In this document: one piece after another, positions 34,518-43,047 of the stretch
Position numbering within the stretch: the first letter of the stretch is position 1
Layout of the letters: each line of letters opens with the position of its first letter
Assembly (NCBI RefSeq): GCF_001513965.1
Contig: NZ_KQ948038.1
Span: forward strand, 78,663 to 142,662
Reading direction: 5' to 3'
Source of the DNA: Streptomyces cellostaticus
Lineage (GTDB): Bacteria > Actinomycetota > Actinomycetes > Streptomycetales > Streptomycetaceae
Length of the DNA stretch: 64,000 nucleotides
Position numbers and translations under genes: made by a program
The notes under the pieces: model-generated
Seen by the model: only the letters and a program-made list of their open reading frames with translations
Told to the model about the DNA's origin: nothing
Databases searched by the model: none

Positions 34518-35126
34518 TCAGGACAACTGCCCGTTGTAGTCCGGCAGTTTGAACGTCTTCTCGGCATGCCCGCCCGAGAGGTCCGTCGCGCTGTTGCCGA
34601 TGTTCGCGATGATCGCGTAGCCCTGGTTCTCGATGCCGACGCGCTGGGCGGTCTTGTAGGCGGCGACGTCCTTGAAGAGGTCGAAGAAGCCGCGGACGTA
34701 GAGGCCGGAGACGTCGTAGCCGTCGTGCTCGAGGTTGTACTCGGTGGGCCAGTAGATGATGCCCGGGCGAGCGGTGACGAAGAAGAGGGAGACGCCGTGC
34801 TCCTGGGCGTAGCGGGCGACGTTCAGGACGGGCTTGTTGGCCGGCTGCGGGTAGCTGAAGCCGAAGTCGGTCTCCAGCGTGGTGTTGTCGATGTCGAAGA
34901 CGATCGCCTGCTTCTCGCCGGGCTCGGCGGCGGCGATGCGGTCCTTGAGGTACGGCAGGGCCTGGTCCATCACCGTCTGGCAGTCCTTCTGCCAGGTCGC
35001 GTAGTCGACCGTGGTGGAGGTGCTGCTGGTCGTGGTCGCCGCCTCGGCCGGGGTGGCGAGCGCGGCGAGCGCGGCCACGGTGACGGCGGTGGCGGATATT
35101 CGGTGCGCCCAGGGGCCTCTGGTCAT
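34518..35126 (-). CDS. Secreted HAD-family acid phosphatase
   Basis: A 202-residue protein with a Sec signal peptide (ISATAVTVAALAALATPAEAA, cleavage near residue 30). It carries the HAD class B-type core: catalytic DxD motif AIVFDIDNTTLE, motif II FVTARPG and the motif III/IV region GYAIIANIGNSATDLSGGHAEKTFKLP. It probably removes phosphate from nucleotides or other small molecules outside the cell. The start ATG at 35126 has GAGAGGAC upstream; the frame runs on to 35159. It is a separate transcript from the NACHT gene 57 bases downstream. Confidence 0.88.
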   Translation of the reverse strand: MTRGPWAHRISATAVTVAALAALATPAEAATTTSSTSTTVDYATWQKDCQTVMDQALPYLKDRIAAAEPGEKQAIVFDIDNTTLETDFGFSYPQPANKPVLNVARYAQEHGVSLFFVTARPGIIYWPTEYNLEHDGYDVSGLYVRGFFDLFKDVAAYKTAQRVGIENQGYAIIANIGNSATDLSGGHAEKTFKLPDYNGQLS

Positions 35127-35593
35127 CGGTGGGGGTCCTCTCACGTCCGTACGCTGCACGGCCTGAAACAGTCGAATGTCAGGGGCATGATCTGTGGCGA
35201 GGGTGGCGTGAGGGGAACCGTAGGGTTACTGAACGGTAGGCGCCTAGGGGTGTGCGTCACATTTCTCCGGGCGGTGGTTTAGGAAGTCGGCGGTGAGCCG
35301 GTGATATGCCGCACAGGCGATGTGGCCATTACTAACCCGGATAGTCGACCTCTTATGCGGGCAAAAAGGGACTTTCGTTCCCGGGCTTTGTGTGAAATGC
35401 CGACGTCGGCCGGGCTGATGCCCGCGCGGTGGACCCTCTGTCAAGAAGTGGGTCGTTTTGTACTCATCTACTAGTCCATGCCGTAGATAGTGGGCATTGA
35501 GGCGGGATGGGGTGGGGGGTTACCAATGACTGGCCCTCCGGCGAACGTCCCTGCGCCGGGTGGCGGTTCTGTCCCCGAAACCACGAGGTCTCG
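35127..35593. other. 467-bp intergenic region between divergent secreted-protein genes
   Basis: No open frame with coding character is seen. The centre (about 35270-35480) is markedly AT-richer than its surroundings, with TTACTAACCCGGATAGTC and TTTTGTACTCATCTACTAG stretches, so it probably holds both promoters and perhaps a long leader for the M23 peptidase. I looked for a c-di-AMP (ydaO) riboswitch and could not recognise one. Confidence 0.5.
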
Positions 35594-36145
35594 ATGTTCC
35601 AGCGCGCCACGTCCCGTTCTTCCCGTACGTCCTCGCTCCGTACCCGCGTGACCGTCCTGGCCGCCGGGGTGGGCGCCACGGCCGTGCTGGGGGCCGGGGT
35701 CGCGAGCGCCGCCGCGCCGTCCGCCGCCTCCTGGGTCGACCCGGTGAAGAAGTACACGCTCTCGGCCAGCTTCATGCAGGCCGGCAGCCACTGGGTCGCC
35801 AAACACAGCGGCCAGGACTTCGCCGTGCCGACCGGCACCGAGGTCGTCGCCGCGCACGGCGGTACCGTCGTCAAGGCCGGCCCGAACGGCGCCGGTGACG
35901 GCCCCGCGTACGGCAACGCCGTCGTCATCAAGCACGGCAACGGCACCTACTCGCAGTACGCGCACCTGTCCCGGATCGACGTCAAGGCCGGCCAGATCGT
36001 CAAGACCGGCCAGCACGTCGCCCTTTCGGGCAGCACCGGCAACTCCACCGGCCCGCACCTGCACTTCGAGATCCGCACGACCCCGAACTACGGCTCCGCC
36101 GTCGACCCGGTCGCCTTCCTGCGCGCCCAGGGCGTGACCGTCTGA
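35594..36145 (+). CDS. Secreted M23-family metallopeptidase (LytM-type endopeptidase)
   Basis: A 183-residue protein. A twin-Arg-like basic start and hydrophobic core (RTRVTVLAAGVGATAVLGAGVASAAA) form a signal peptide. The M23 zinc site is HSGQDFAVPTGTEVVAAHGG (HxxxD), and GNSTGPHLHFEI supplies the HxH. It cleaves peptide cross-links in peptidoglycan. There is no separate LysM or SH3 domain. The ATG at 35594 has GAGG upstream. It converges with a TetR gene one base after its stop. Confidence 0.92.
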   Translation: MFQRATSRSSRTSSLRTRVTVLAAGVGATAVLGAGVASAAAPSAASWVDPVKKYTLSASFMQAGSHWVAKHSGQDFAVPTGTEVVAAHGGTVVKAGPNGAGDGPAYGNAVVIKHGNGTYSQYAHLSRIDVKAGQIVKTGQHVALSGSTGNSTGPHLHFEIRTTPNYGSAVDPVAFLRAQGVTV

Positions 36146-36146
36146 G

Positions 36147-36746
36147 TCAGCCCCGCTTACGGGCGCCCTCGTGCGCCTGTGTGACGAGGTCCAAGGCGAC
36201 TTCGAGAACGGCCTCGCGCTTCTTCTCGGAGTCGCCTTCCAGGTCCTGCATCACGAACATCCCGGCGTGCAGCGTGAACATGGCGCTGATGCAGCGGACC
36301 TGTTCGACGAGTGGTGCCTCGGGGTCGATGATGATGTCCCTGAGGCCGCGCATCCGGTCCTTGAAGGCTTCGCCGATGCGCAGTTCCCGTACCGTCGCCT
36401 GGTTCTCCTGCATGAACCGGAAGAGCGGCTCGGCGCCGCCCAGTGCCTGGCTGTAGCGCCGGATGATCTCCTGCTTGGTCTCCAGGGTGTGCGGCTGCTC
36501 CCTGCCCCACTCGATCAGGTCCTCGATCGGTTTCGTCAGGTCCTCGAAGAGGCTGACGATGATCTCTTCCTTCGTCTTGAAGTGGTAGTAAAGGGCCGCT
36601 TTCGTGACGTCGAGACGCTCGGCGATCTCCCGCAGGGAGGTCTTCTCGTAGCCCTGCTCGGCGAAGAGTTCGAGCGCCACGTCCTGGATGCGCTGGCGGG
36701 TGTTGCCGCGGCGCTGCTGCTTGGTGCCGTCCATGGTGACGCCCAT
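36147..36746 (-). CDS. TetR-family repressor, probable regulator of the adjacent MFS pump
   Basis: A 199-residue protein. The TetR HTH is TRQRIQDVALELFAEQGYEKTSLREIAERLDVTKAALYYHFKTKEEIIVSLF. The ligand-binding C-terminal domain holds FRFMQENQATVRELRIGEAFKDRM. It is divergent from a DHA2-type exporter with 125 bases between starts. A 23-base inverted repeat there overlaps both promoters, so it most likely represses both genes and is released by a pump substrate. Confidence 0.93.
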   Translation of the reverse strand: MGVTMDGTKQQRRGNTRQRIQDVALELFAEQGYEKTSLREIAERLDVTKAALYYHFKTKEEIIVSLFEDLTKPIEDLIEWGREQPHTLETKQEIIRRYSQALGGAEPLFRFMQENQATVRELRIGEAFKDRMRGLRDIIIDPEAPLVEQVRCISAMFTLHAGMFVMQDLEGDSEKKREAVLEVALDLVTQAHEGARKRG

Positions 36747-36772
36747 CCTCGTACTCCTCGCGCTCCCGCGGA

Positions 36773-36847
36773 AACTTACTTGACGCCCGGCTAGTGACAG
36801 GTCTACCTTCCCAGTGTAGTGGGAACTAGCCGGGCGGCAAGTAAGTT
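36773..36847. promoter_or_regulatory. Divergent promoters embedded in a long TetR operator
   Basis: Arms AACTTACTTGACGCCCGGCT... (36773-36795) and its near-perfect complement (36825-36847, one mismatch). The left arm contains TTGACG (36780-36785), 18 bases before TACCTT, the MFS promoter. On the other strand TTGCCG (36840-36835) is 16 bases from TACACT, the tetR promoter. A repressor bound to the arms would cover both -35 boxes. Confidence 0.82.
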
Positions 36848-36871
36848 GAGTCGTCAGGGGGAGTGGGAGAG

Positions 36872-38470
36872 ATGGCGGACACGGATGCGGCCGTGACGGG
36901 CCAGGGGATGCCGGACCAGCAGGAGAAACAGCCGAAGAGCGTACGCGTGGTCCTGCTCGCGCTCATGATCGCGATGATGCTCGCGATGCTCGACAACATG
37001 ATCGTGGGTACGGCGATGCCGACGATCGTGGGTGAGCTGGGCGGCCTGGAGCACCTGTCCTGGGTGGTGACCGGGTACACCCTGGCGACCGCGGCCTCGA
37101 CCCCGATCTGGGGCAAGCTCGGTGACATGTACGGGCGCAAGGGCGCCTTCCTCACCTCGATCGTGATCTTCCTGGTCGGCTCCGCGCTGAGCGGCATGGC
37201 CCAGAACATGGGGCAGCTGATCGGGTTCCGGGCCGTTCAGGGGCTCGGCGCCGGCGGTCTGATGGTCGGTGTCATGGCGATCATCGGCGACCTGATCCCG
37301 CCGCGGGAGCGCGGCAAGTACACGGGCATGATGTCCGGTGTCATGGCGCTGGCGATGATCGGCGGCCCGCTGGTCGGCGGCACCATCACCGACAACTGGG
37401 GCTGGCGCTGGTCCTTCTACATCAACCTGCCGCTCGGCGCGGTCGCGCTCGCGCTGGTCAGCGCCGTGCTGCACCTGCCGAAGAAGCGGGCCAAGGTCGG
37501 CATCGACTATCTCGGCGTCGTGCTGCTGACGGTCGGCATCACCTCCATCGTGCTCGTCACCACCTGGGGCGGCTCCGAGTACGCCTGGACCTCCGCGCGG
37601 ATCATGGAGCTGATCGGCATCGGCGTCGCCACGCTGGTCGGGTTCGTGTTCTGGCAGACCAAGGCCGCCGAGCCGGTGCTGCCGCTGCACATCTTCAGGA
37701 GCCTCAACTTCACCCTGATGTCGGTCATCGGCTTCATCACCGGCTTCGTGATGTTCGGCGCCACGCTCTACCTGCCGCTGTACCAGCAGTCGGTGCAGGG
37801 CGCCTCCGCGACCAACTCCGGCCTGCTGCTCCTGCCGATGCTCGGCGCGATGCTGGTGACCTCGATGATCGCCGGGCGGGTCACCACCAACAGCGGCCGC
37901 TACAAGGTCTTCCCGATCGTCGGCGGTGCCCTGATGATCGTCGGGCTGTACCTGCTGTCGCTCATGGACACCGGTACGACCCGGCTGACCTCCGGCGTCT
38001 ACATGGCCGTCCTGGGCCTGGGCATGGGCTGCCTGATGCAGATCACCATGCTGGTGGCGCAGAACAGCGTGCAGATGAAGGACATGGGCGTCGCGTCCTC
38101 GTCCACGACCCTGTTCCGTACGCTCGGTTCCTCCTTCGGTGTCGCCATCATGGGCGCGCTGTTCAACCACAAGGTCCAGCACGTCATGGCCGAGCGGGCC
38201 GGTGCGGTGGGCAAGCACATGACCGAGAAGTCCGCCGCGCTGGACGCGAAGCACCTCAGGATGCTGCCGGCCCCGATGCGGGAGGCGTACCAGCATGCGG
38301 TGTCCGCCGGTACGCACGCGGCGTTCCTGCTGGGCGCGGTGATCGCGGTGCTGGTGCTGATCGCGGCGTTGTTCGTGAAGGAGGTTCCGCTGAAGGGCGG
38401 TCCCCAGAAGCCGGCGGCTGTGGCCGGCGGTGACGATGCGGTGCCGACGCCGGTGATCGAGGCGGTCTGA
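36872..38470 (+). CDS. MFS drug exporter, DHA2 (EmrB/QacA) family, 14 membrane helices
   Basis: A 532-residue proton-driven exporter. The DHA2 signatures are LDNMIVGTAMPTIVGELGG with WVVTGYTLATAASTPIWGKLGDMYGRKGAFL (motif A), LIGFRAVQGLGAGGLMVG and motif C-like SGVMALAMIGGPLVGGTITDNWGWRWSFYINLPLG. The C-terminal half continues to helix 14 (AAFLLGAVIAVLVLIAALFV). The start ATG at 36872 follows GGGAG. It is controlled by the divergent TetR. The substrate is unknown; multidrug efflux is likely. Confidence 0.94.
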   Translation: MADTDAAVTGQGMPDQQEKQPKSVRVVLLALMIAMMLAMLDNMIVGTAMPTIVGELGGLEHLSWVVTGYTLATAASTPIWGKLGDMYGRKGAFLTSIVIFLVGSALSGMAQNMGQLIGFRAVQGLGAGGLMVGVMAIIGDLIPPRERGKYTGMMSGVMALAMIGGPLVGGTITDNWGWRWSFYINLPLGAVALALVSAVLHLPKKRAKVGIDYLGVVLLTVGITSIVLVTTWGGSEYAWTSARIMELIGIGVATLVGFVFWQTKAAEPVLPLHIFRSLNFTLMSVIGFITGFVMFGATLYLPLYQQSVQGASATNSGLLLLPMLGAMLVTSMIAGRVTTNSGRYKVFPIVGGALMIVGLYLLSLMDTGTTRLTSGVYMAVLGLGMGCLMQITMLVAQNSVQMKDMGVASSSTTLFRTLGSSFGVAIMGALFNHKVQHVMAERAGAVGKHMTEKSAALDAKHLRMLPAPMREAYQHAVSAGTHAAFLLGAVIAVLVLIAALFVKEVPLKGGPQKPAAVAGGDDAVPTPVIEAV

Positions 38471-38485
38471 GCCGTCCCTGAGCAG

Positions 38486-38521
38486 AAGGCCCCCCGGCTG
38501 GTGTCCGCCCCGGGGGGCCTT
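38486..38521 (+). terminator. Terminator after the MFS gene
   Basis: Perfect 12-base arms (38486-38497 AAGGCCCCCCGG and complement 38510-38521) with a 12-base loop, 16 bases after the stop. Confidence 0.8.
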
Positions 38522-38688
38522 CGCCGTGTGCGGGCCGTCTGCCGGGGGCTGCCGTCCGGCGTTCGAGGACGAGGCCGATCAGGCCGGAGCGGACGGGCCG
38601 GACCACCTGGACCGGCGCCGATGTCCGTCCCCCGACGACCGGGTACGGCAGCGAGGAGCCGGACTTCGCGAAGGACCGGGCCTGGTCC

Positions 38689-39435
38689 TCAGCGGCCGGT
38701 CGCCAGGGTGGCGCCGCCCGTCGCCTCCAGGACCACGCCGGTCACGAAGTCGTTGGCGGCGAGCATGTGCACGGCGCGGGCGATGTCCTCGGGACGGCCG
38801 ACGCGGCCCACGGGAGTGCTGGCGGCGAAGCCGTCGAAGAGGGCGCCCCGCTGCTCGGCCGGTACGGCGTCCCACCAGGGCGTGTCGACGACGCCCGGGG
38901 AGACCGCGTTGATCCGCAGGGGGGCCAGTTCCACCGCGAGGGGCGGCACCATCGCCTCCAGGGCGCCGTTGATCGCGGCGAGGCCGGCGGTGCCGGGGAG
39001 GGCGGCGCGGGCGGAGGCGGCGGTCACCAGGGTGACCGAGCCGCCCGGGCGCAGGGCGGGCAGGGCCGCCTGAAGGACGTTCACGTGCGGCCAGAACTTG
39101 CCGTCGAAGCCCGCCGCGAGCTCCGCGAGGTCCAGTTCGGCGAAGGCCCCGCCGCCCTTGGAGCCGCTGAGCGCGAGGACGAGGTGGTCCACGGGTCCGG
39201 ACCGGTCGAAGAACGCGTCCACGGCAGACCGGTCGGCCGCGTCCAGGCGGTACGTCGACACCTTGCCCTCGATCCGGGCCGCGGCTGCGTCGAGCCGGTC
39301 CTGGCCGCGGCCGGTGATGACCACCTCCGCGCCGTCGGCCGCGAAGGAGGCGGCCGTCGCCTCACCGATGCCGGAGCTGCCGCCCATGACGACGACGCGC
39401 TGTCCGGCGAGGTGGCTGGTGTTCGGAGTGCTCAT
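38689..39435 (-). CDS. SDR-family protein lacking the catalytic Tyr and Lys
   Basis: A 248-residue short-chain dehydrogenase fold. The cofactor site is intact: VVVMGGSSGIGEATA (TGxxxGxG-like), TGR (Arg43, NADP preference) and LDAAD. The usual YxxxK pair is missing: the segment PGTAGLAAINGALEAM aligns so that Tyr becomes Leu152 and Lys becomes Asn156. The PG motif (INAVSPGVVDTPWW) is kept. It may use another mechanism or only bind NADP(H). It diverges from a TetR gene across clear GTCTCG operator repeats. Confidence 0.88.
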   Translation of the reverse strand: MSTPNTSHLAGQRVVVMGGSSGIGEATAASFAADGAEVVITGRGQDRLDAAAARIEGKVSTYRLDAADRSAVDAFFDRSGPVDHLVLALSGSKGGGAFAELDLAELAAGFDGKFWPHVNVLQAALPALRPGGSVTLVTAASARAALPGTAGLAAINGALEAMVPPLAVELAPLRINAVSPGVVDTPWWDAVPAEQRGALFDGFAASTPVGRVGRPEDIARAVHMLAANDFVTGVVLEATGGATLATGR

Positions 39436-39489
39436 GACTGGCTTCTCTCCTGATGCGTCACCGGGTTCCGACCCTTTGTCGAGAACGTC

Positions 39490-39524
39490 GGTCTCGTTAA
39501 AGTGTTACCGAGACCAGTAGTCTC
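39490..39524. promoter_or_regulatory. TetR operator cluster between the SDR and tetR genes
   Basis: GGTCTCG (39490-39496) and CGAGACC (39509-39515) are inverted with a 12-base spacer. A second pair GAGAC-cagta-GTCTC lies at 39510-39524. The three elements would let a TetR dimer occupy overlapping sites in the divergent promoter. Confidence 0.72.
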
Positions 39525-39570
39525 GTCAAGAGGGGTAAATGTGGCAGGGGGAGTCGGAGAGGATGAGCCC

Positions 39571-40170
39571 GTGGACACGAAAGAACCCGGCACCGCAGGC
39601 GCGGCACCCCGCCCGCACACCGGCCGGCGCCGTAACGAGGCGGCCCGCCGGGCGATCCTCGACGCCGCCCTGGAACTGCTCGCCGACGCCGACGGCGCCC
39701 CGGTGAGCGTGGAGACCATCGCCCGGGCGGCCGGGGTCGGAAAGCAGACGCTGTACCGCTGGTGGCCGTCGAAGGGTGCCGTACTGCTGGACGCGCTCGC
39801 CGACCGCGCGGCGCAGGACGTACCCGCGCCGGACACCGGCACCCTGCGCGGGGATCTGCGCGCGCTGGCGGTGGCCACGTTCGAGGCGTCGCAGCGGCCG
39901 CCCGCCGCCCCGGCCCTGCGCACCCTCGTCCGGGAAGCGGCCCGCGCCCCGCATCTGGCGGAGCTGCTGCGGACCTTCACCGAGTCCCGCCGGGCCGCCG
40001 TACGCGAGATCCTCGAACGCGGCCGTGACCGGGGCGAACTCCCCGGCGACCGGGACGTCGACCTGCTGGTCGACCAGTTCTACGGCTTCTTCTGGTACCG
40101 CTTCCTGCTCGGCCACGCCCCCCTGGACGCGGCCACGGCCGAGCGGCTCGCCGACTCCCTGCTCAGCTGA
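39571..40170 (+). CDS. TetR-family regulator of the divergent SDR gene
   Basis: A 199-residue protein. HTH: RRRNEAARRAILDAALELLADADGAPVSVETIARAAGVGKQTLYRWWPSKGAVLLDAL. The C-terminal domain is of the TetR_C_11 type (FEASQRPPAAPALRTLVREAARAPHLAELLRTFTESRRAAVREILERG). The GTG start at 39571 follows GAGAGGA at good spacing; an upstream in-frame GTG at 39541 is possible. It most likely represses itself and the SDR gene. Confidence 0.9.
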   Translation: MDTKEPGTAGAAPRPHTGRRRNEAARRAILDAALELLADADGAPVSVETIARAAGVGKQTLYRWWPSKGAVLLDALADRAAQDVPAPDTGTLRGDLRALAVATFEASQRPPAAPALRTLVREAARAPHLAELLRTFTESRRAAVREILERGRDRGELPGDRDVDLLVDQFYGFFWYRFLLGHAPLDAATAERLADSLLS

Positions 40171-40205
40171 GCGCTCCGCTGGACGTGCCGCGGCGTGCCG
40201 GCGGT

Positions 40206-40262
40206 TGTCTGCGGCACCGTCGTGGCCGGTTGCGCAGTTCCCCGCGCCCCTTCAGGGCGCTG
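40206..40262 (-). repeat. Intergenic repeat copy C (3' of cseC)
   Basis: Read on the minus strand this begins CCCTGAAGGGGCGCGGGGAA and ends GGCCACGACGGTGCCGCAG, matching the outer parts of copy A at 15656. It lies about 20 bases after the cseC stop in the sense direction. Confidence 0.7.
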
Positions 40263-40279
40263 CCGAGCCGCAGCGGACT

Positions 40280-41647
40280 TCAGCCGCCCTGCTTGGTGCC
40301 GCCGGACAGCGGCATCATGGGATAGCTGCCCGTGCTGGTGGGGGCGTGTTCCGGGAGCCAGAGGACGGCCACCGCGCCCTCCGCCGGGATGTGCTCGGGG
40401 GCGCCGATCGGGCGTACGTTGCGGAAGGTCAGGCGGGCGCCCAGCACCCGGGCCTGGCCGGCCGCGATGGTCAGGCCCAGGCCGTGGCCCGTACCGGCGC
40501 GGTCCTTGCTGCCGGTGCGGAAGCGGCTCGGGCCCTCGGCGAGCAGTTCCTCGGGGAAACCGGGGCCGTGGTCGCGCACGCGGATGACCCGGCCCTCGAC
40601 ACTGACCTCGATCGGCGGTCTGCCGTGCCGGGCGGCGTTGGCCAGCAGGTTGAACAGCACCCGCTCCAGGCGGCGCGGGTCGGTGGTGACCTCCGACTCG
40701 TGCACCACCTGTACGACGATGGCCGGGTCCTTGGCGGCCACGCGCCGGGCCACGAACTCGCCCAGCATGATGTCCTGCAGCTCGGCCCGCTCGGAGGCGC
40801 CGTCGAGGCGGGCCACCTCCAGGACGTCCTCGACCAGGGTGCGCATCGCCTTCGCGCGGTCCAGGACCAGCTCGGTCGGCCGGCCGGGCGGCAGCAGTTC
40901 GGCCGCGGTCAGCAGGCCCGTCACCGGGGTGCGCAGCTCGTGCGCGATGTCGGCGGTGACCCGCCGCTCCGCCTCCAGCCGCTGCCGCAGTGCGTCGGCC
41001 ATGGCGTCCACGGCGCGCGCGAGATCGTCGGTCTCGTCCCGTACGACCCCGCCGATGGCCTCCCGCACCCGCACGTCCGTCTCGCCGTTGGCGAGCTGGC
41101 CCGCCGCGGCCGCCGCCTTGCGCAGCCGCCGCGACAGCTGCCCGCCGATGAGCACGCCGAGCGCGCTGCCGCCGAGCACGACCGCGATGGAGCCGATGAC
41201 CAGCGCCTGGTCGAGGTCCTTCATCACGTCCGTGGAGCGGTCCGGGAAGTGGCTGTGCAGGGACAGCACATGCCCGTCCTTGGCGGGTACGGCCGCCCAG
41301 ATCTCCGGCGACCCTCCGCCGCGGTCCGAGACGTCGCTGACCCGGCGGCCCTCCTCGACCTTCTCGCGCAGGGCGGGCGGCAGCCCGGGGTCGTCGATCC
41401 TGATGTTGGGGAAGTTCAGCCGCCCGTACCGCTCGTAGTTGCCCTGGGCGACCTGCACCCGCTCGTTGGCCAGGTCGCGCGCGTTGTCCAGCATCGAGAC
41501 CCAGGCGGCGTTGTGCACGACCAGGCTGAGCACGATGGCCACAAGCCCGGCGACCAGGGCGATCGCCGCGCTGAGTTTCCATCTGAGCCCGGTCTTGAGG
41601 CCCACGCGCTCCAAGCCTCCCACCGGGTGCCGAATGATCCCCCGCAT
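40280..41647 (-). CDS. cseC: Envelope-stress sensor histidine kinase CseC
   Basis: A 455-residue sensor kinase of the sigE-cseABC system. Two membrane helices (about 24-46 and 148-170) bracket an extracellular domain that senses cell-wall damage. A HAMP domain (RRLRKAAAAAGQLANGETDVRV...) follows. HisKA is RRVTADIAHELRTPVTGLL with His236. The ATPase boxes are NLLANAARHG, VRDHGPGFP and GTGHGLGLTIAAGQARVLG. The start ATG at 41647 lies 11 bases after the cseB stop. It phosphorylates CseB in response to wall-active antibiotics in S. coelicolor. Confidence 0.93.
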   Translation of the reverse strand: MRGIIRHPVGGLERVGLKTGLRWKLSAAIALVAGLVAIVLSLVVHNAAWVSMLDNARDLANERVQVAQGNYERYGRLNFPNIRIDDPGLPPALREKVEEGRRVSDVSDRGGGSPEIWAAVPAKDGHVLSLHSHFPDRSTDVMKDLDQALVIGSIAVVLGGSALGVLIGGQLSRRLRKAAAAAGQLANGETDVRVREAIGGVVRDETDDLARAVDAMADALRQRLEAERRVTADIAHELRTPVTGLLTAAELLPPGRPTELVLDRAKAMRTLVEDVLEVARLDGASERAELQDIMLGEFVARRVAAKDPAIVVQVVHESEVTTDPRRLERVLFNLLANAARHGRPPIEVSVEGRVIRVRDHGPGFPEELLAEGPSRFRTGSKDRAGTGHGLGLTIAAGQARVLGARLTFRNVRPIGAPEHIPAEGAVAVLWLPEHAPTSTGSYPMMPLSGGTKQGG

Positions 41648-41658
41648 GGCCGCCCCGC

Positions 41659-42363
41659 TCAGGCCTTCAACTTGTAGCCGAAGCCGCGGACCGTCTCGAT
41701 CCGGTCCTGGCCGATCTTCTGCCGCAACCGCTGCACATGGACGTCGACGACCCGGGTGTCCCCGCCCCAGCCGTAGTCCCACACCCGCTCAAGGAGCTTG
41801 TCGCGCGAAAGCACCGTCCCCGGCGCGCTGGAGAACTCCAGCAGCAGCCGCATCTCGGTCGGGGTGAGCGCCACCGGCTGCCCGGCCCGGCGCACCTCCA
41901 TGCCCTCGGTGTCGATCTCCAGGTCACCGAAGCTCAGCGGGCCGCCGTCCACCTCCGCGGGGGACTCCCCGGTCTGCGCGGCCCCGCCGGCGTGCCCGAA
42001 GCGGCGCAGCACCGCGCGGATCCGGGCGACCAGGACGGCACCGTCGAACGGCTTGGTCACATAGTCGTCGGCGCCCGCCTCCAGGCCGAGGACGACGTCG
42101 ATGGAGTCGGCGCGCGCCGAGAGCATGATCACCGGCACGGTCGACTCGTCCCGGATACGGCGGCACAGGCTGACGCCGTCCAGGCCCGGGACCATGACGT
42201 CCAGCAGGGCGATGTCCGGGCGGTTCGCCCGGAACGCCTCCAGGCCGGAAAGCCCGTCGGGCATGGCGGTGACCGCGAAGCCGTCCCGCTCCAGGGCGAG
42301 CTGCGTGGCCTCGCGGATGACGTCGTCGTCCTCGACGAACAGGACGTGGGTCTGGTCTGCCAT
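41659..42363 (-). CDS. cseB: Response regulator CseB (OmpR/PhoB family)
   Basis: A 234-residue protein. The receiver domain has D11/D12, phosphoacceptor D55 (IALLDVMVPGLDG) and K in DDYVTKPFD. The C-terminal winged helix is typical OmpR: EVRRAGQPVALTPTEMRLLLEFSSAPGTVLSRDKLLERVWDYGWGGDTRVVDVHVQRLRQKIG. In S. coelicolor CseB activates the sigE promoter. It sits third in the sigE-cseA-cseB-cseC operon. Confidence 0.95.
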   Translation of the reverse strand: MADQTHVLFVEDDDVIREATQLALERDGFAVTAMPDGLSGLEAFRANRPDIALLDVMVPGLDGVSLCRRIRDESTVPVIMLSARADSIDVVLGLEAGADDYVTKPFDGAVLVARIRAVLRRFGHAGGAAQTGESPAEVDGGPLSFGDLEIDTEGMEVRRAGQPVALTPTEMRLLLEFSSAPGTVLSRDKLLERVWDYGWGGDTRVVDVHVQRLRQKIGQDRIETVRGFGYKLKA

Positions 42364-42396
42364 CCCGTTGCTCTCAGTTCTCAGTCAGATGGTCGG

Positions 42397-43047
42397 TCAG
42401 TTGTCCGGCACGGGCATGGCGTCCCCGCCGCTGCCGTAGTCGTTGTGGACGGGGCGCCCTTGCTGGACGAACCGTCCTGCCTTCCAGACGTAGGTGATCA
42501 CGTCCTCGCTGGAGGGGCTCGAGATCGGGTCGTCCTTCTTGTACACCTGTTTGGTCACGCTCAGGGTGCGCTGCTCGATGTCCGCGACGACCGGGGACTC
42601 CTCGTTCTTGAAGACATTCTTGAACGTGCCGCCCTCGTCCCGGTACACATACGTGGCGAGGCCGATCTTGTCGGCGCACGTGAGGACGTTGATGAGCACA
42701 TCGTCCACGGAGCCGCCGGTCAGGTCGCCGTAGGAGACGTCGACCGCATAGTCGTCGCCCTCGCACGGCTTCAGGTCGCGCTTGACGGCCGCCGAGACCG
42801 CGGGGTCGTCCTTGAGCAGGGCCACGGCGTCCACGCTCCGGTAGGCCTCGGAGGGGCTGGACGTCGGCGAGACGACGGCGCCCGCCACCGCGGACGCGTG
42901 CGCCGGGCCCTCGTCCCGGGCCCCCGTGCCGCCGCTGCCGCACGCGGCGAGGAAAAGGGCGAGGGCGGCGATCGAGGCCGCAGCCGCGATCACCGCCAGT
43001 GAACTCCCTCGGGCCTGGCTGGGCCCGGCCTCGGTCAGGCCGCGCAA
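42397..43047 (-). CDS. cseA: Lipoprotein CseA, negative modulator of the SigE system
   Basis: A 216-residue lipoprotein. The signal peptide SLAVIAAAASIAALALFLAAC ends in a lipobox LAAC (Cys36). The mature part begins with a Ser/Ala linker and ends GDAMPVPDN. In S. coelicolor loss of CseA raises sigE expression. The best start is TTG at 43047, which overlaps the sigE end by 13 bases and has GAGGAG and GGGAG upstream; this would couple its translation to sigE. Identity follows from operon order and lipoprotein type. Confidence 0.9.
   Translation of the reverse strand: MRGLTEAGPSQARGSSLAVIAAAASIAALALFLAACGSGGTGARDEGPAHASAVAGAVVSPTSSPSEAYRSVDAVALLKDDPAVSAAVKRDLKPCEGDDYAVDVSYGDLTGGSVDDVLINVLTCADKIGLATYVYRDEGGTFKNVFKNEESPVVADIEQRTLSVTKQVYKKDDPISSPSSEDVITYVWKAGRFVQQGRPVHNDYGSGGDAMPVPDN

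Noticed and set aside
35127..35593. c-di-AMP (ydaO) riboswitch upstream of the M23 peptidase
   Set aside because: Such riboswitches occur before wall-hydrolase genes in Streptomyces, but I could not find the conserved core segments here.
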